A stretch of 64,000 bases of DNA, taken from contig NZ_LFMD02000002.1 in the NCBI RefSeq assembly GCF_015776785.2, forward strand, positions 646,916 through 710,915, given 5' to 3'. The DNA comes from Kitasatospora sp. SUK 42. Lineage in GTDB: Bacteria; Actinomycetota; Actinomycetes; Streptomycetales; Streptomycetaceae. A model generated the notes under the pieces. The model saw only the letters and a program-made list of their open reading frames with translations, did no database searches and was not told where the DNA came from. Below, piece by piece: positions 35,582-44,854 of the stretch (the first letter of the stretch is position 1; each line of letters opens with the position of its first letter). The translations under genes and the position numbers were made by a program.

Positions 35582-36766
35582 TCACCTCCTCCGCACCATG
35601 CGCCAGTGGGCGCCGTGTCGCTCCACATAACCGAGCGAGGTCAACTCGTAGAGCCGCTGGAGGACTTCGTCCGCGGGGAGCCCGGATTGCCGGGCCAGTC
35701 TCTCGACCGGGGCTCCGTCCGCGGTGGCCGGAACGGCCTCCAGCACCCGGGCCACCGCCGGTTCCAGCAGGTCGCGGGGCAGCACCGGGCCGCTGCGCTG
35801 CGGTGCCAGGTCGTCCCCGATCGCCCCGATCAGCTCGGTGATCTCGGCGGCGTCGGTGACCAGGGTGGCTCCGCCGCTGCGGATCAGGGCGTGCACCCCG
35901 GCGGACAGTTCCGAGGTCACCGGGCCGGCGACGCCCATGGTGTGCCGGTTGAGGTCCCGCGCCCGTCTGGCCGTGCTCAGGGCGCCGCTGCGCACGGCCG
36001 CCTCGACCACCACCGTTCCCCGGGTGAGCGCCGCGATGACCCGGTTGCGGAGCACGAAGCGGAAGCGGTTCGGGTGCTCCCCCGGCGGGAGTTCGCTGAC
36101 CAGCAGGCCCTGGGCGCCGATCCGCCGGATCAGCTCGGCGTTCCCCTTCGGGTAGGCCACGTCGACCCCGCAGGCGAGTACGCCGATGGTCATACCTCCG
36201 ACGGCGAGCGCCCCTCGGTGGGCGGACGCGTCGATCCCGTAGGCGGCTCCGGAGACCACCACCCAGCCGCGCTCGGCCAGTTGGGCCGACAGCTCCCCGG
36301 CCACGTGGGCGCCGTAGGCCGTACAGGCCCGGGAGCCCACCACGGCCACCGAGCGGAGGGCGAGCAGCCGCAGTGAACCGGTACCGGTGGTCCACAGCCC
36401 GATCGGACGTCCGTCGCCGAGGTCGTCCAGTTGACTGGGCCATTCCGTGTCACCCGGAATGATGAAGCGTCCGCCGACGGCGTGTACCCGTTTCAGGTCC
36501 TCTGCCGGGTCGAGGCCCGGAAGTCGGGCCTGGTAGGCGGCGAGCCTCTCCGCGTCCAGTGCGGGGTGCTCGGGGACGGTGCCGGTCCGGATCGCCCGGA
36601 CGACGTCCACGGCGGAGAGCCGGCCGAGCCAGCGGCCCACCACCGCGTCCCCCGGCTCACTGAGCCGGTTGAGCACGACACGGGCGAGGCGCTCCGGATC
36701 GGGCGCGACCGTGGTGTCGGTCTCGGCCGCGTGGGGCCTATGAGGGTGTCTCAACAACTGATTCAT
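35582..36766 (-). CDS. dprA: DNA processing protein DprA
   Basis: DprA/Smf protein of 394 residues that loads RecA onto single-stranded DNA taken up in transformation or conjugation. The Rossmann-like core carries VVGSRACTAYG, SGAAYGIDASAHRGAL and LVSELPPGEHPNRFRFVLRNRVIAAL, plus a C-terminal winged-helix (about 320-394, LPADEVLQRLYELTSLGYVER in two blocks). The ATG at 36766 overlaps the comM stop by 4 bases (ATGA). It is part of the yraN-comM-dprA group and followed by whiG after 225 bp. Confidence 0.95.
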   Translation of the reverse strand: MNQLLRHPHRPHAAETDTTVAPDPERLARVVLNRLSEPGDAVVGRWLGRLSAVDVVRAIRTGTVPEHPALDAERLAAYQARLPGLDPAEDLKRVHAVGGRFIIPGDTEWPSQLDDLGDGRPIGLWTTGTGSLRLLALRSVAVVGSRACTAYGAHVAGELSAQLAERGWVVVSGAAYGIDASAHRGALAVGGMTIGVLACGVDVAYPKGNAELIRRIGAQGLLVSELPPGEHPNRFRFVLRNRVIAALTRGTVVVEAAVRSGALSTARRARDLNRHTMGVAGPVTSELSAGVHALIRSGGATLVTDAAEITELIGAIGDDLAPQRSGPVLPRDLLEPAVARVLEAVPATADGAPVERLARQSGLPADEVLQRLYELTSLGYVERHGAHWRMVRRR

Positions 36767-38484
36767 GCCTCGCTCTCCTCGTTGCTCTCCTCGTTCGGCG
36801 GGTGCTGGCCCGGCCTCCCGGGCCGGTCGTCGCCCGGGTCGCTCACCCGCTGGGCCGGGATGCGCCCGAGTCGGCCGAGGACGCGCTCGGTCAGCGGCAG
36901 CCCCTGTTCGACCCCGGTGCGCAGGACCAGTGCGGTGCGGACGTCCCGCTGGTCCGGCCGGTCGCGGCCGGCCAGGTCGGCGACCGTCCACGCGACCCGG
37001 AGCACCCGGTCCAGGCCGCGGGCGGTCAGCAGTCCGCGCTCCAACTGGCGTGCGACGTCGTTGAGCGCGCCGGCCGCGAGCTGCCAGCGGGTGCGCAGCT
37101 CGTGGCCCGGCACCTCGGCGTTGGTCCGCCACGGGGTGTGCGCCAGCCGGGCCGCCGCTCGTTCCCGTGCGGCCAGCACCCGGGCCGCGACGGTCTCGGT
37201 GCTCTCCGCCGTGGCGTCCCGCTCCATGAGTTCGATCCTGGTCACCGGGGCGACCTGGACCTGGAGGTCGACCCGGTCCAGCAGCGGTCCGGAGAGCCGC
37301 CCCTGGTACCGGCTGACCATCGCGGGAGTGCACTCACAGCCTTCGCCCCGCCGCGAGTACCGGCCGCACGGACAGGGGTTGGCGGCCAGGCAGAGGAGGA
37401 AGCGGGCCGGGAGCCTCAGCGATCCGGCCGAGCGGGCGATCACCACCTCGCCGGCCTCCAGCGGCTGGCGCAGCGCGTCGAGCACCCGCACCGGGAACTC
37501 CGGCGCCTCGTCCAGGAACAGCACGCCCCGGTGCGCCAGCGAGACCGCACCCGGCCTCGGCAGGCCGCTGCCGCCACCGACGATCGCGGGCATCGTGGTG
37601 GAGTGGTGCGGGGCGCAGTAGGGCGCGGTGTCGATCAGCGGGCGCCCGGCCGGGAGCAGGCCCGCCACCGAGTGGACGGCGGTGACCTCCAGCGCCTCCG
37701 TCTGGGTCAGCGGCGGGAGCAGCGAGGGCAGCCGCTCCGCCAGCATGGTCTTGCCCGCGCCCGGCGGCCCCTTGAGGTAGAGGTGGTGCCCGCCGGCGGC
37801 GGCGATCTCCAGGGCCCGCCGGGCCTCGTACTGGCCGGCCACGTCGGCCATGTCGAGGCGGAGCGCCTTGTCGTCCGACAGGCCCCGCACGCTCGCGCTG
37901 GGCAGCATCAGGCCGGCCATCAGCGGATCCGGCCGGCCGCCGATGGGATCGGGCGGCTCCTCCGGCTCGGCCGCCCCGGTCAGGATGGCGACCAGCTGGC
38001 GCAGGCTGCGGATGCCGGTCACCGTGACCCCGGGGACGAGTGAGGCCTCGGGCGCGGTCTGCTCGGCGACCACCACCCGTTCGTACCCGGCGTCGGCTGC
38101 GGCCAGCACCGACGGCAGTACCCCGCGGACCGGCCGCACCCGGCCGTCCAGCCCCAGCTCCCCGATGAGCAGCAGCTCGGCGATGGAGGACGGGTCCAGC
38201 CGCTCGGCGGCGGCCAGTACGGCGCAGGCCACCGCCAGGTCGAAGCCGCTGCCGCTCTTGGGCACCGAGGCGGGGCTGAGGCCGACGGTCAGCTTGCGCT
38301 GGGGCCAGGCCTCCCCGCTGTTGCAGACCGCCGCGCGGACGCGGTCCCGGGCCTCGCTGAGTGCCTTGTCGGGCAGGCCGACCAGGGTGAACGCGGCCAC
38401 CCCGGGCTCCAGATCGGCCTGGACCTCGACGATCACTCCGTCGACCCCGACCAGTGCGACGGAACAGGTACGGGCGAAGGCCAT
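36763..38484 (-). CDS. comM: YifB/ComM-family Mg-chelatase-like AAA+ ATPase
   Basis: Protein of 573 residues. The N-terminal Lon-substrate-like ChlI domain (about 15-160, with PASVPKSGSGFDLAVACAVL) precedes an AAA+ module with Walker A GPPGAGKT (about 236-243), Walker B HRGVLFLDEAPEF, a zinc-type pair CPCG...CEC, and a C-terminal Mg-chelatase domain. In Gram-negative bacteria ComM is a hexameric helicase promoting branch migration in natural transformation. The ATG at 38484 follows the yraN stop by one base and the gene overlaps dprA, so the three are one coupled operon. Confidence 0.94.
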   Translation of the reverse strand: MAFARTCSVALVGVDGVIVEVQADLEPGVAAFTLVGLPDKALSEARDRVRAAVCNSGEAWPQRKLTVGLSPASVPKSGSGFDLAVACAVLAAAERLDPSSIAELLLIGELGLDGRVRPVRGVLPSVLAAADAGYERVVVAEQTAPEASLVPGVTVTGIRSLRQLVAILTGAAEPEEPPDPIGGRPDPLMAGLMLPSASVRGLSDDKALRLDMADVAGQYEARRALEIAAAGGHHLYLKGPPGAGKTMLAERLPSLLPPLTQTEALEVTAVHSVAGLLPAGRPLIDTAPYCAPHHSTTMPAIVGGGSGLPRPGAVSLAHRGVLFLDEAPEFPVRVLDALRQPLEAGEVVIARSAGSLRLPARFLLCLAANPCPCGRYSRRGEGCECTPAMVSRYQGRLSGPLLDRVDLQVQVAPVTRIELMERDATAESTETVAARVLAARERAAARLAHTPWRTNAEVPGHELRTRWQLAAGALNDVARQLERGLLTARGLDRVLRVAWTVADLAGRDRPDQRDVRTALVLRTGVEQGLPLTERVLGRLGRIPAQRVSDPGDDRPGRPGQHPPNEESNEESEA

Positions 38485-38485
38485 C

Positions 38486-38989
38486 TCAGACCACCCCCCG
38501 CAGGTGGTCGACCAGGGCCGCACCCCGCGCCCGGTTGACCACGGCGACCAGATCGATCCGCACCCCGCCCGGTGGGGCGGGCGGCCACTGCGGATCCGTC
38601 GGCCCCGGGTCGTAGCCGGGCCCGGCCAGTTGCGCGAACTTCCCGGGCCAGCGTTCGGCCATCCAACGCTCGGCCAGGCGCTGCAGCCGGGCGGCCTTGG
38701 CCTGGTCGATGGCCTCGGTGGGCTGCTGGAAACCCCGCTCGGAGCGGGTCTTCACCTCGCAGATCGCAACGGTGTCCCCGTCGAGGGCGACGATGTCCAG
38801 CTCGCCCTCGACGCAGCGCCAGTTGCGGTCCAGGATGAGGAGCCCGGCCTCCGTGAGGTGCCGGGCGGCTACCCGCTCCCCGTAGCGGCCGAGCCCGTTC
38901 CTGGTGCCGCGCTCCGGGCTCCTGTCGGCGCCCTGCCCGGCTGTGGCCGTGTTCGGTACGGCCTGGTCCTGCACGATGGTGTTCTGCAT
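38486..38989 (-). CDS. yraN: YraN (UPF0102) endonuclease-fold protein
   Basis: Protein of about 167 residues. The core (about 33-100) shows the PD-(D/E)xK-like pattern: [29 protein letters not shown] and [10 protein letters not shown], with Asp, Glu and Lys in position for metal-dependent nuclease activity. The first 30 residues are variable. ATG 38989 is preferred over GTG 38998, because GGAGG lies 8 bases before it and would abut the GTG. First gene of the yraN-comM-dprA operon; its leader holds two DnaA boxes. Confidence 0.9.
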   Translation of the reverse strand: MQNTIVQDQAVPNTATAGQGADRSPERGTRNGLGRYGERVAARHLTEAGLLILDRNWRCVEGELDIVALDGDTVAICEVKTRSERGFQQPTEAIDQAKAARLQRLAERWMAERWPGKFAQLAGPGYDPGPTDPQWPPAPPGGVRIDLVAVVNRARGAALVDHLRGVV

Positions 38990-39050
38990 GGTGACCACCT
39001 CCGCCGAGGAGGCTGCACCACCGTGCGCGGTGGGATCGGGGAATTCGGTT

Positions 39051-39099
39051 CCCCTGTGGATAACCCGGGCCTGTGGATAACTCTTGTCACCCGCAGGGG
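39051..39099 (-). promoter_or_regulatory. Two perfect DnaA boxes framed by an inverted repeat
   Basis: On the minus strand TTATCCACA occurs at 39055-39063 and 39072-39080, two direct copies 17 bp apart within a larger repeat cctgtggataac. They are enclosed by CCCCTG (39051-39056) and CAGGGG (39094-39099). The region is upstream of yraN-comM-dprA, 66-91 bp before the yraN start, and after the DUF2469 gene. Confidence 0.8.
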
Positions 39100-39157
39100 T
39101 GAGATGCCCGCGTCACGCGAAATTCGGCTGGACAACGCGGGACGGAGTCGTCCAACG

Positions 39158-39484
39158 TCAGTTCCCGAAGCCGGACTCGTCCGAGGGCAGCTCCAGATCG
39201 CTCTTCGCGAGTTCCTCGATGTTCACGTCCTTGAAGGTCAGCACCCGGACCTTGCGGACGAACCGGGCCGGCCGGTACATGTCCCAGACCCACGCATCCG
39301 CCATCGACACCTCGAAGAACACCTCGCCCTGGACCGAGTGCACCTGCAGCTCGTAGTCGTTGGTGAGGTAGAACCGTCGCTCGGTCTCGATCACGTACTT
39401 GAACAGGCCGACGACGTCCCGGTACTCCCGGTAGAGCTTGAGCTCCATCTCGGTCTCGTACTTTTCGAGATCTTCGGCACTCAT
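39158..39484 (-). CDS. DUF2469 family protein
   Basis: Small acidic protein of 108 residues, highly conserved in actinobacteria: MSAEDLEKYETEMELKLYRE, YRDVVGLFKYVIETERRFYL and VWDMYRPARFVRKVRVLTFK. No signal peptide or membrane segment. Its position next to yraN-comM-dprA is typical of the phylum. Function unknown. The ATG is at 39484; the gene ends 168 bp upstream of yraN. Confidence 0.95.
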   Translation of the reverse strand: MSAEDLEKYETEMELKLYREYRDVVGLFKYVIETERRFYLTNDYELQVHSVQGEVFFEVSMADAWVWDMYRPARFVRKVRVLTFKDVNIEELAKSDLELPSDESGFGN

Positions 39485-39538
39485 CCAGGCGTCCCCTCAA
39501 CTTGTCAGTCCACCCATTGTGGACCACCGCACCCACGC

Positions 39539-40012
39539 TCAGAGCCGTACCGGATCGACCGGCGGGCCCTCTGCCAGCAGTCGTCCCAGGAAGTCCGCCA
39601 GTCCGGCCGGATAGACCGTCTCGGCCGTCCCCCGCAGTTCCTCGACCGTCCACCAGCGCGCCGCGAGCAGCTGGGCGTGTTCCTCATCGCCCATGCCCGA
39701 GTGGTCCAGACCCGTCTCCGCGGTCCGGGCCAGGTGGAACCACTGTTCCTGCTCGTAGCGCTGTCCCTGAAAGGAGAACGACACCGTGCCGTACGCCACC
39801 AAGGGCCCCAGGTCCACACCCCGCAGGCCGGTCTCCTCCGCGAGCTCCCGCTCTGCGGCCTCGCGCACGTCCTCGCCCGGCTCCAAGCCGCCCCCTGGCG
39901 TGAACCACCACGTCTCCTCCGGCACGGCCGGGTCGGAGCCCAGGAAGAGGAGGATGCGGTCCAGCCCGTCCAGCAGCAGGATCCGCGCCGCCCTGCGACG
40001 CTGTGCTGTCAT
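39539..40012 (-). CDS. Nudix hydrolase
   Basis: Protein of 157 residues with a perfect Nudix box: GGGLEPGEDV then REAAERELAEETGL (about 41-64), matching G-x5-E-x7-REUxEExGU. Nudix enzymes cleave nucleoside diphosphates linked to other groups; the substrate cannot be read here. The ATG at 40012 has GGAG 9 bases upstream; 18 upstream codons are rejected. In Streptomyces a mutT-like gene accompanies the signal peptidase genes, as here. Confidence 0.92.
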   Translation of the reverse strand: MTAQRRRAARILLLDGLDRILLFLGSDPAVPEETWWFTPGGGLEPGEDVREAAERELAEETGLRGVDLGPLVAYGTVSFSFQGQRYEQEQWFHLARTAETGLDHSGMGDEEHAQLLAARWWTVEELRGTAETVYPAGLADFLGRLLAEGPPVDPVRL

Positions 40013-40124
40013 GGCAGCGCTCCACGCTCCTTCCGTCCGCGCCGGTGGCGCTACCGATCCTGCCACCCGACGCGTCCGTCCGGGGCGATGTTCGGCAGAG
40101 CGGCCCGACCGGCGGCGGTCGCGC

Positions 40125-40880
40125 TCAGGAGCTGCGCCCCCGGCGGAGCCGACGGGCCAGGCCCGCCACCCCGCCCACCGCCGAGGTCACGAGGATCAGC
40201 GCCGCGCCCGCAACGCTGGCGTAGGCGGCCGGCTGCAGCGGCCCCGGCCGGGAGGCCTTCGGGCCCGCGAGCCCGTCGAAGGCCGTGACCCGGTCGAGCA
40301 CACCCGTCCGACCGAAGGGCAGCAGGGTGGCCTCGACCCTGGCCTCGACGGCGGTCGTCGGGACGGTCCCGCCGTCGACCTCGATGTGGGTGCGGGAGTC
40401 GAGCGAGCCGAGCCGGTTGTCGCCGAGCAGGAACAGCCTCCCCTGCGGCACCGTCACGCTGAACGACTCGCCCTGACGGCCCTGCGTCGCGAGGTAGGGC
40501 TCGTCCACCGGCTGTCCGTCGACGGTCAGCCGCTGGTCGGCGCCGGTGGTGGCGACGGTGTCCCCGCCGATCGCGACCACCCGCTTGACCATGAGCTCCC
40601 CGCCCCAGGCCTGGTCGCGGAAGACCACGACGTCCCCCCGGCCGATGGCTCCGCCGTCGACCTTGCGGGCGAGGACGGTGTCCCCGATCTGCAGCGTCGG
40701 GTGCATCGAGGCGGTCGGGATCTTGTACGGCCGGTAGTCGACGGCGATCAGGGCGAAGCCGCCGACCATCAGCACCAGTCCGACGGCCAGCGCGATCCCC
40801 TGCAGCACCGCGGCGGGCCTGCGGCGGGGTCGGGCGGGCGCCGCCGGGCTGTCGGCCGGCTGTTCCACGACACTGCTCAT
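40125..40880 (-). CDS. lepB: Signal peptidase I (fourth copy, SipZ-like)
   Basis: Type I signal peptidase of 251 residues with N-terminal anchor (about 25-46), catalytic Ser in PTASMHPTL and Lys in MVKRVVAIGGD, box E GDNRLGSLDSR, and a C-terminal membrane segment (about 215-240) ending in an Arg-rich tail. It removes signal peptides of Sec/Tat substrates outside the membrane. ATG 40880 follows AGAGG. It is last of four consecutive homologues; the SipZ label is by order and by the second anchor. Confidence 0.92.
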   Translation of the reverse strand: MSSVVEQPADSPAAPARPRRRPAAVLQGIALAVGLVLMVGGFALIAVDYRPYKIPTASMHPTLQIGDTVLARKVDGGAIGRGDVVVFRDQAWGGELMVKRVVAIGGDTVATTGADQRLTVDGQPVDEPYLATQGRQGESFSVTVPQGRLFLLGDNRLGSLDSRTHIEVDGGTVPTTAVEARVEATLLPFGRTGVLDRVTAFDGLAGPKASRPGPLQPAAYASVAGAALILVTSAVGGVAGLARRLRRGRSS

Positions 40881-41025
40881 CGACACCGTCCACCTCTGGC
40901 CGACCGGAGAACACCACTGGCACGCCGGGGGCACGGGCGGAAACGCCGACGGGCCGTGGCACGTCCGAGCAGATTACTCGTCGGTACCACGGCCCGCGCA
41001 AGGGTCGGGGAGGACCCGGTGGAGC

Positions 41026-42030
41026 TCAGGACTCCTTCCGGCGGTCCGCCCGGGTCCGAACCCGACGCACCAGCGGAAGAAGGGCGACGGCACCCACCGC
41101 GCCGGCCACGGGCGGCGCCACCGGCAAGGCCGCCGCCAGGCCCTTCTGGTCGAAGGTGTCCGGCACCGGGAGCGTGGACCAGTGGCTGATCGGCCAGGCC
41201 ACCACGAAGGCTCGCCCGATCACGTTGTCCACCGGCACGGACCCGCCGCCCGGCTGGTCCATGTGGAAGCGGGAGTCCAGCGAGTCGGCGCGGTGGTCGC
41301 CCATCACCCAGATGCGGCCGTCCGGCACCTTCACCGGGCCGAAGGGCTGTGTCCCGCACGGGGTGTTGCCCGGGTAGATGTACGGCTCGTTGAGCGCGAC
41401 ACCGTTGACCGTGACCGGTCCGTCTCCCTTGCACTCGACGGTGTCCCCGCCGACCGCGATGACCCGCTTGATCAGGTCCTTCTCGTTGGCGGAGGGCATC
41501 AGGCCGACGAAGCTGAGCACGTCCTGGACACCGCGGACGAAGGAGTTGCTGCTCTGCGGGGTGGGCTCGTCGTTCAGCCAGCCGCCCGGGTCGTGGAACA
41601 CCACGACCTCGCCGCGCTCGGGTTCGGCCCCGAACCAGGGGGTCAGCTTGTCCACCAGGACGCGGTCGCCGACCTGCAGCGTGTTCTGCATCGACTCCGA
41701 CGGAATGGAGAACGCCTGGACGAAGAAGGTCTTGATCACGAGAGCGAGGATCAGCGCGATGCCGATCAGGATCGGCAGCTCCTTCAGGAAGGAGCGCTGC
41801 TTGCGCGGCTTGGCCGGGGTCTTCCCCGTCGCGCTGTTCACCGCCTCGGTCTCCGGCTCCTGGGGTTCCGGGGATCCGTCCGCCCCGGTGTGGTGTTCAT
41901 CGGCGGACTGGGCCGCCGCGTCGTCGACCGCGGCGGACGGTGCCGAGGACTCCGCCGACTGGGTCACCCTGTTGCCCAGGCCCTCGGGATCCCCGGCGCC
42001 TGAGCGGGCGCCGATCGCCAAATCCCCCAC
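41026..42030 (-). CDS. lepB: Signal peptidase I (third copy, SipY-like)
   Basis: Type I signal peptidase of 334 residues. An acidic cytoplasmic N-terminus (1-75) precedes the anchor (about 83-103). Catalytic Ser is in IPSESMQNTLQ and Lys in DLIKRVIAVGGD; box E is GDHRADSLDSRFH. A second hydrophobic segment near 300-318 is followed by RRVRTRADRRK. The GTG at 42030 has GGAGGAG 6-7 bases upstream. It cleaves exported preproteins; which precursors it prefers cannot be inferred. Confidence 0.92.
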   Translation of the reverse strand: MGDLAIGARSGAGDPEGLGNRVTQSAESSAPSAAVDDAAAQSADEHHTGADGSPEPQEPETEAVNSATGKTPAKPRKQRSFLKELPILIGIALILALVIKTFFVQAFSIPSESMQNTLQVGDRVLVDKLTPWFGAEPERGEVVVFHDPGGWLNDEPTPQSSNSFVRGVQDVLSFVGLMPSANEKDLIKRVIAVGGDTVECKGDGPVTVNGVALNEPYIYPGNTPCGTQPFGPVKVPDGRIWVMGDHRADSLDSRFHMDQPGGGSVPVDNVIGRAFVVAWPISHWSTLPVPDTFDQKGLAAALPVAPPVAGAVGAVALLPLVRRVRTRADRRKES

Positions 42031-42273
42031 AACGTCTCCTCCCTGCTGTGCGGACGCCCGCGCGCCCGCGCTCAGAGTGCCGCACAGCGGGCACCACGCT
42101 CACCACGACCATGAACGCATCAGGGCTGCCCACAGTGGACTCCCCTGACACCCAACACGGCTTCGGAGCACGACCGGGACCGCTCCCGGCCGCACCTGCA
42201 CTTCTCTATCACTCCAGAGCATCCGGCTTGCGGTTCCACACGCGCGATCCGGCCGTTCGGCACCCGGGCTGGC

Positions 42274-43245
42274 TCACTCGGGAGGCCGCCCCGGCCGACG
42301 AACGACGAACGGAAGGATGCCCAACACCCCCATAACGAGCGGGGGTTCCACGGGAACCGGCCCAACGCCCATCGATCTCGGCACAGTTCCCCCGGCCTGC
42401 GGAGCCAGGGCGAGAGAGGAGAGTGAACTCGGCTCATCGAGTTGATGGAAGCGGTCCAACGGAAAGCCGATCAGGAACGCTCGACCGACCACGTCGCTCA
42501 GCGGGACGGTGCCCTGTCCCGGATTGCCCATGTGGAAGCGGGAGTCGGCGGAGACGTCCCGGTGGTCGCCCATCACCCACAGGCGTCCCTTCGGCACCGT
42601 GACCTTGAAGGACTGCCGGGAGGGCGGGTTGCCCGGCGCCAGGTACGTCTCCTCCACGGCACGACCGTTGATGCTGAGCCGCCCCTGCGCGTCGCAGCAC
42701 TCGACGGTGTCCCCGCCGACGCCGATCACGCGCTTGATCAGGTCCTGCTCGTTCTCTGACGGCAGCAGCCCGACGAAGGTGAGCACCTGTTTGGCCGCGC
42801 CCAGCACCGGACCGTCGTCGGACGGCTTGCGATCGTGCTCCAGCCAGCCGCCCGGGTCCTTGAACACCACCACGTCGCCGCGCTGCGGCTCACTACCGAA
42901 CCAGGGGGTCAGCTTGTCCACCAGCACCCGGTCCCCGATCTGGATGGTCTGCTCCATCGAGCCCGAGGGGATCACGAACACCTGGATCAGGAAGGTCTTC
43001 ATCACCAGCGCCACCAGCAGCGCCACCAGGACGATCAGCGGGAACTCCCGCAGCAGCGAGCGCTTGCGCCGTCGGGCCGCCCGGCGGGCGCTGCGGCGGC
43101 GCTCGGCGCGGCCTCGGGCCGGCGGGGCCGGGTCGAACGGCGCGTCGCCCGGTCTGCCGTCGCCCGGTCTGCCGCCGTCCGGTCTACCGTCCTCCGGCTC
43201 CGGGGCCCGGCGGTCGGCGACCCGCCCCCTACCTCTGGTTCCCAT
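42274..43245 (-). CDS. lepB: Signal peptidase I (second copy, SipX-like)
   Basis: Type I signal peptidase of 323 residues: basic Arg-rich N-terminus (about 1-65), anchor (about 68-88), catalytic Ser in IPSGSMEQTIQ and Lys in DLIKRVIGVGGD, box E GDHRDVSADSRFH, and a C-terminal membrane segment (about 298-315). The ATG at 43245 overlaps the previous sip gene by 17 bp, so translation is probably coupled. A GTG two codons upstream is possible. Confidence 0.92.
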   Translation of the reverse strand: MGTRGRGRVADRRAPEPEDGRPDGGRPGDGRPGDAPFDPAPPARGRAERRRSARRAARRRKRSLLREFPLIVLVALLVALVMKTFLIQVFVIPSGSMEQTIQIGDRVLVDKLTPWFGSEPQRGDVVVFKDPGGWLEHDRKPSDDGPVLGAAKQVLTFVGLLPSENEQDLIKRVIGVGGDTVECCDAQGRLSINGRAVEETYLAPGNPPSRQSFKVTVPKGRLWVMGDHRDVSADSRFHMGNPGQGTVPLSDVVGRAFLIGFPLDRFHQLDEPSSLSSLALAPQAGGTVPRSMGVGPVPVEPPLVMGVLGILPFVVRRPGRPPE

Positions 43246-44272
43246 GACCACCCGTCCCCGCAGTCACGGCGAAGGCCGCGGGCCGGTCCAGGCTGGTCCA
43301 GCGGGAGAACGGGTAGACCACCCAGTCCGCCCGGCCGATCACCTTGTCCTCGCGCACGAAGCCGCCGCCGGGCTCGCCGAGGTGGTCGCGCGAATCCCGG
43401 GAGGCGCTCCGGTGGTCGCCCAGCACGAACAGCTTGCCGGCCGGCACCACGATGTCGAAGGCCACGTCGGACGGCTGGTCGCCCGGGTCCAGGTAGGCGG
43501 TCTCGTCCACCGGCACGCCGTTGACGGTGATCGGCGCGCCCGGCCCGGTGCTGGTGACCCGGTCCCCGCCGACGCCGATCACGCGCTTGACGTAGACGGT
43601 GTCCCCGGCCGGGGCCAGCCCGAGGTCACGGCCGAGCGAACGCAGCCCGTCCCAGAACCCGGGCGGCTCCGCCGGGGCCGGGAGGAAGGAGCCCGTACCG
43701 TCGAAGACCACGATGTCGCCCCGCTGGGGGTGGCCACCGAAGGCGTAGGCGAGCTGGTTCGCGATCAGCCGGTCGCCGGGGCGCAGCGTCTCCTCCATCG
43801 AACCGGAGGGCACCGAGTACGGCCGGGCGACGAAGGCGTTCACCAGGAGCAGGGCCCCCAGGCAGATCCCGACCAACAGCAGCAGGTCCCACGAACGCGA
43901 GCGCCCGGGCTCCTCGTCCGGATCGACCCCCTCGTCCGGATCGGGCTGCTCGTCCGAGTCGGGCTCCTCGTCCGAGTCGGGCTCCTCGCCTGGACCGGAC
44001 TGCTCGTCCGGATCGGGCTCCACACCGGGGTCGGGCTCCGCGGCCGGGGCCGACCGGCCATCCGGTCCCGCTTCCCCGGCCCGGCCCGTCTCCTCGCCCT
44101 GTCGCCGCCGCTCACCGCCCTGCGGCTCCGCACCCCCGGAAGCAATAGGAGCAGCGGGAGCAGCGGGAGCAGTAGCGGCACCCCCGGAAACGACCGCGGA
44201 CCGCGACAGCGAGTCCGCACCGGTGGGTGCGGGACTGCCGTCGCGGTCCGCGGGTGGTTCGTGCGTGCTCAT
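43229..44272 (-). CDS. lepB: Signal peptidase I (first copy, SipW-like)
   Basis: Type I signal peptidase of 347 residues. A very acidic N-terminus (about 75-122) has repeated DPDEE/DSDEE units. It has one membrane anchor (about 128-148), catalytic Ser in VPSGSMEETL and Lys in VYVKRVIGVGGD, and box E GDHRSASRDSRDH. It has no C-terminal membrane segment, unlike the other three copies; this fits the SipW-type member of the Streptomyces set. ATG 44272. First gene of the run after rplS. Confidence 0.92.
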   Translation of the reverse strand: MSTHEPPADRDGSPAPTGADSLSRSAVVSGGAATAPAAPAAPIASGGAEPQGGERRRQGEETGRAGEAGPDGRSAPAAEPDPGVEPDPDEQSGPGEEPDSDEEPDSDEQPDPDEGVDPDEEPGRSRSWDLLLLVGICLGALLLVNAFVARPYSVPSGSMEETLRPGDRLIANQLAYAFGGHPQRGDIVVFDGTGSFLPAPAEPPGFWDGLRSLGRDLGLAPAGDTVYVKRVIGVGGDRVTSTGPGAPITVNGVPVDETAYLDPGDQPSDVAFDIVVPAGKLFVLGDHRSASRDSRDHLGEPGGGFVREDKVIGRADWVVYPFSRWTSLDRPAAFAVTAGTGGHGNQR

Positions 44273-44349
44273 CGGGGGGTGAGCTTACCTTGCGGCGGCC
44301 CGGCCCTTCAGAGCTCTCCGATCCCCCGGCGAGGCCGAGGGTCGGTGGA

Positions 44350-44700
44350 TCAGCGGTCGCGCTTCTCCTTGATCTTCGCGGCCTTGCCGCGGAGGTCACG
44401 CAGGTAGTACAGCTTGGCGCGGCGAACCGCACCGCGGGTCACGACCTCGATCTTCTCGACGACCGGGGTGTGCACCGGGAAGGTGCGCTCCACGCCGACG
44501 TTGAAGCTGACCTTGCGAACGGTGAAGGTCTCACCGACGCCGGCGCCGTGGCGACGGATGACGACGCCCTGGAAGACCTGGACACGGGAGCGGTTGCCCT
44601 CGATGACCCGGACGTGGACCTTCAGGGTGTCACCGGCGCGGAAGGCCGGGATGTCGGTGCGCAGCGAGGCCGCGTCGACAGCAGCGAGCTTGTTGCTCAT
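44350..44700 (-). CDS. rplS: 50S ribosomal protein L19
   Basis: L19 of 116 residues with [20 protein letters not shown] (two blocks), [31 protein letters not shown] and the C-terminal [20 protein letters not shown]. The ATG at 44700 has GGAGAG 5 bases upstream; an ATG four codons upstream is less likely. It follows trmD and precedes the signal peptidase genes, the standard streptomycete order. Confidence 0.97.
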   Translation of the reverse strand: MSNKLAAVDAASLRTDIPAFRAGDTLKVHVRVIEGNRSRVQVFQGVVIRRHGAGVGETFTVRKVSFNVGVERTFPVHTPVVEKIEVVTRGAVRRAKLYYLRDLRGKAAKIKEKRDR

Positions 44701-44854
44701 GTTGCTCTCCATCGCAGGCGCCACGGGCCGCCCACGGAAGTTCGTCACAATGGGGTTCGTTGCGGGCCGCATCGGCTGACGGCGATCCCCCCGTGGCGGG
44801 GGCGCCGGTCCACGTGCCCCCTACGGAAGGGAACCAGCGACAGACAACAGCGGC

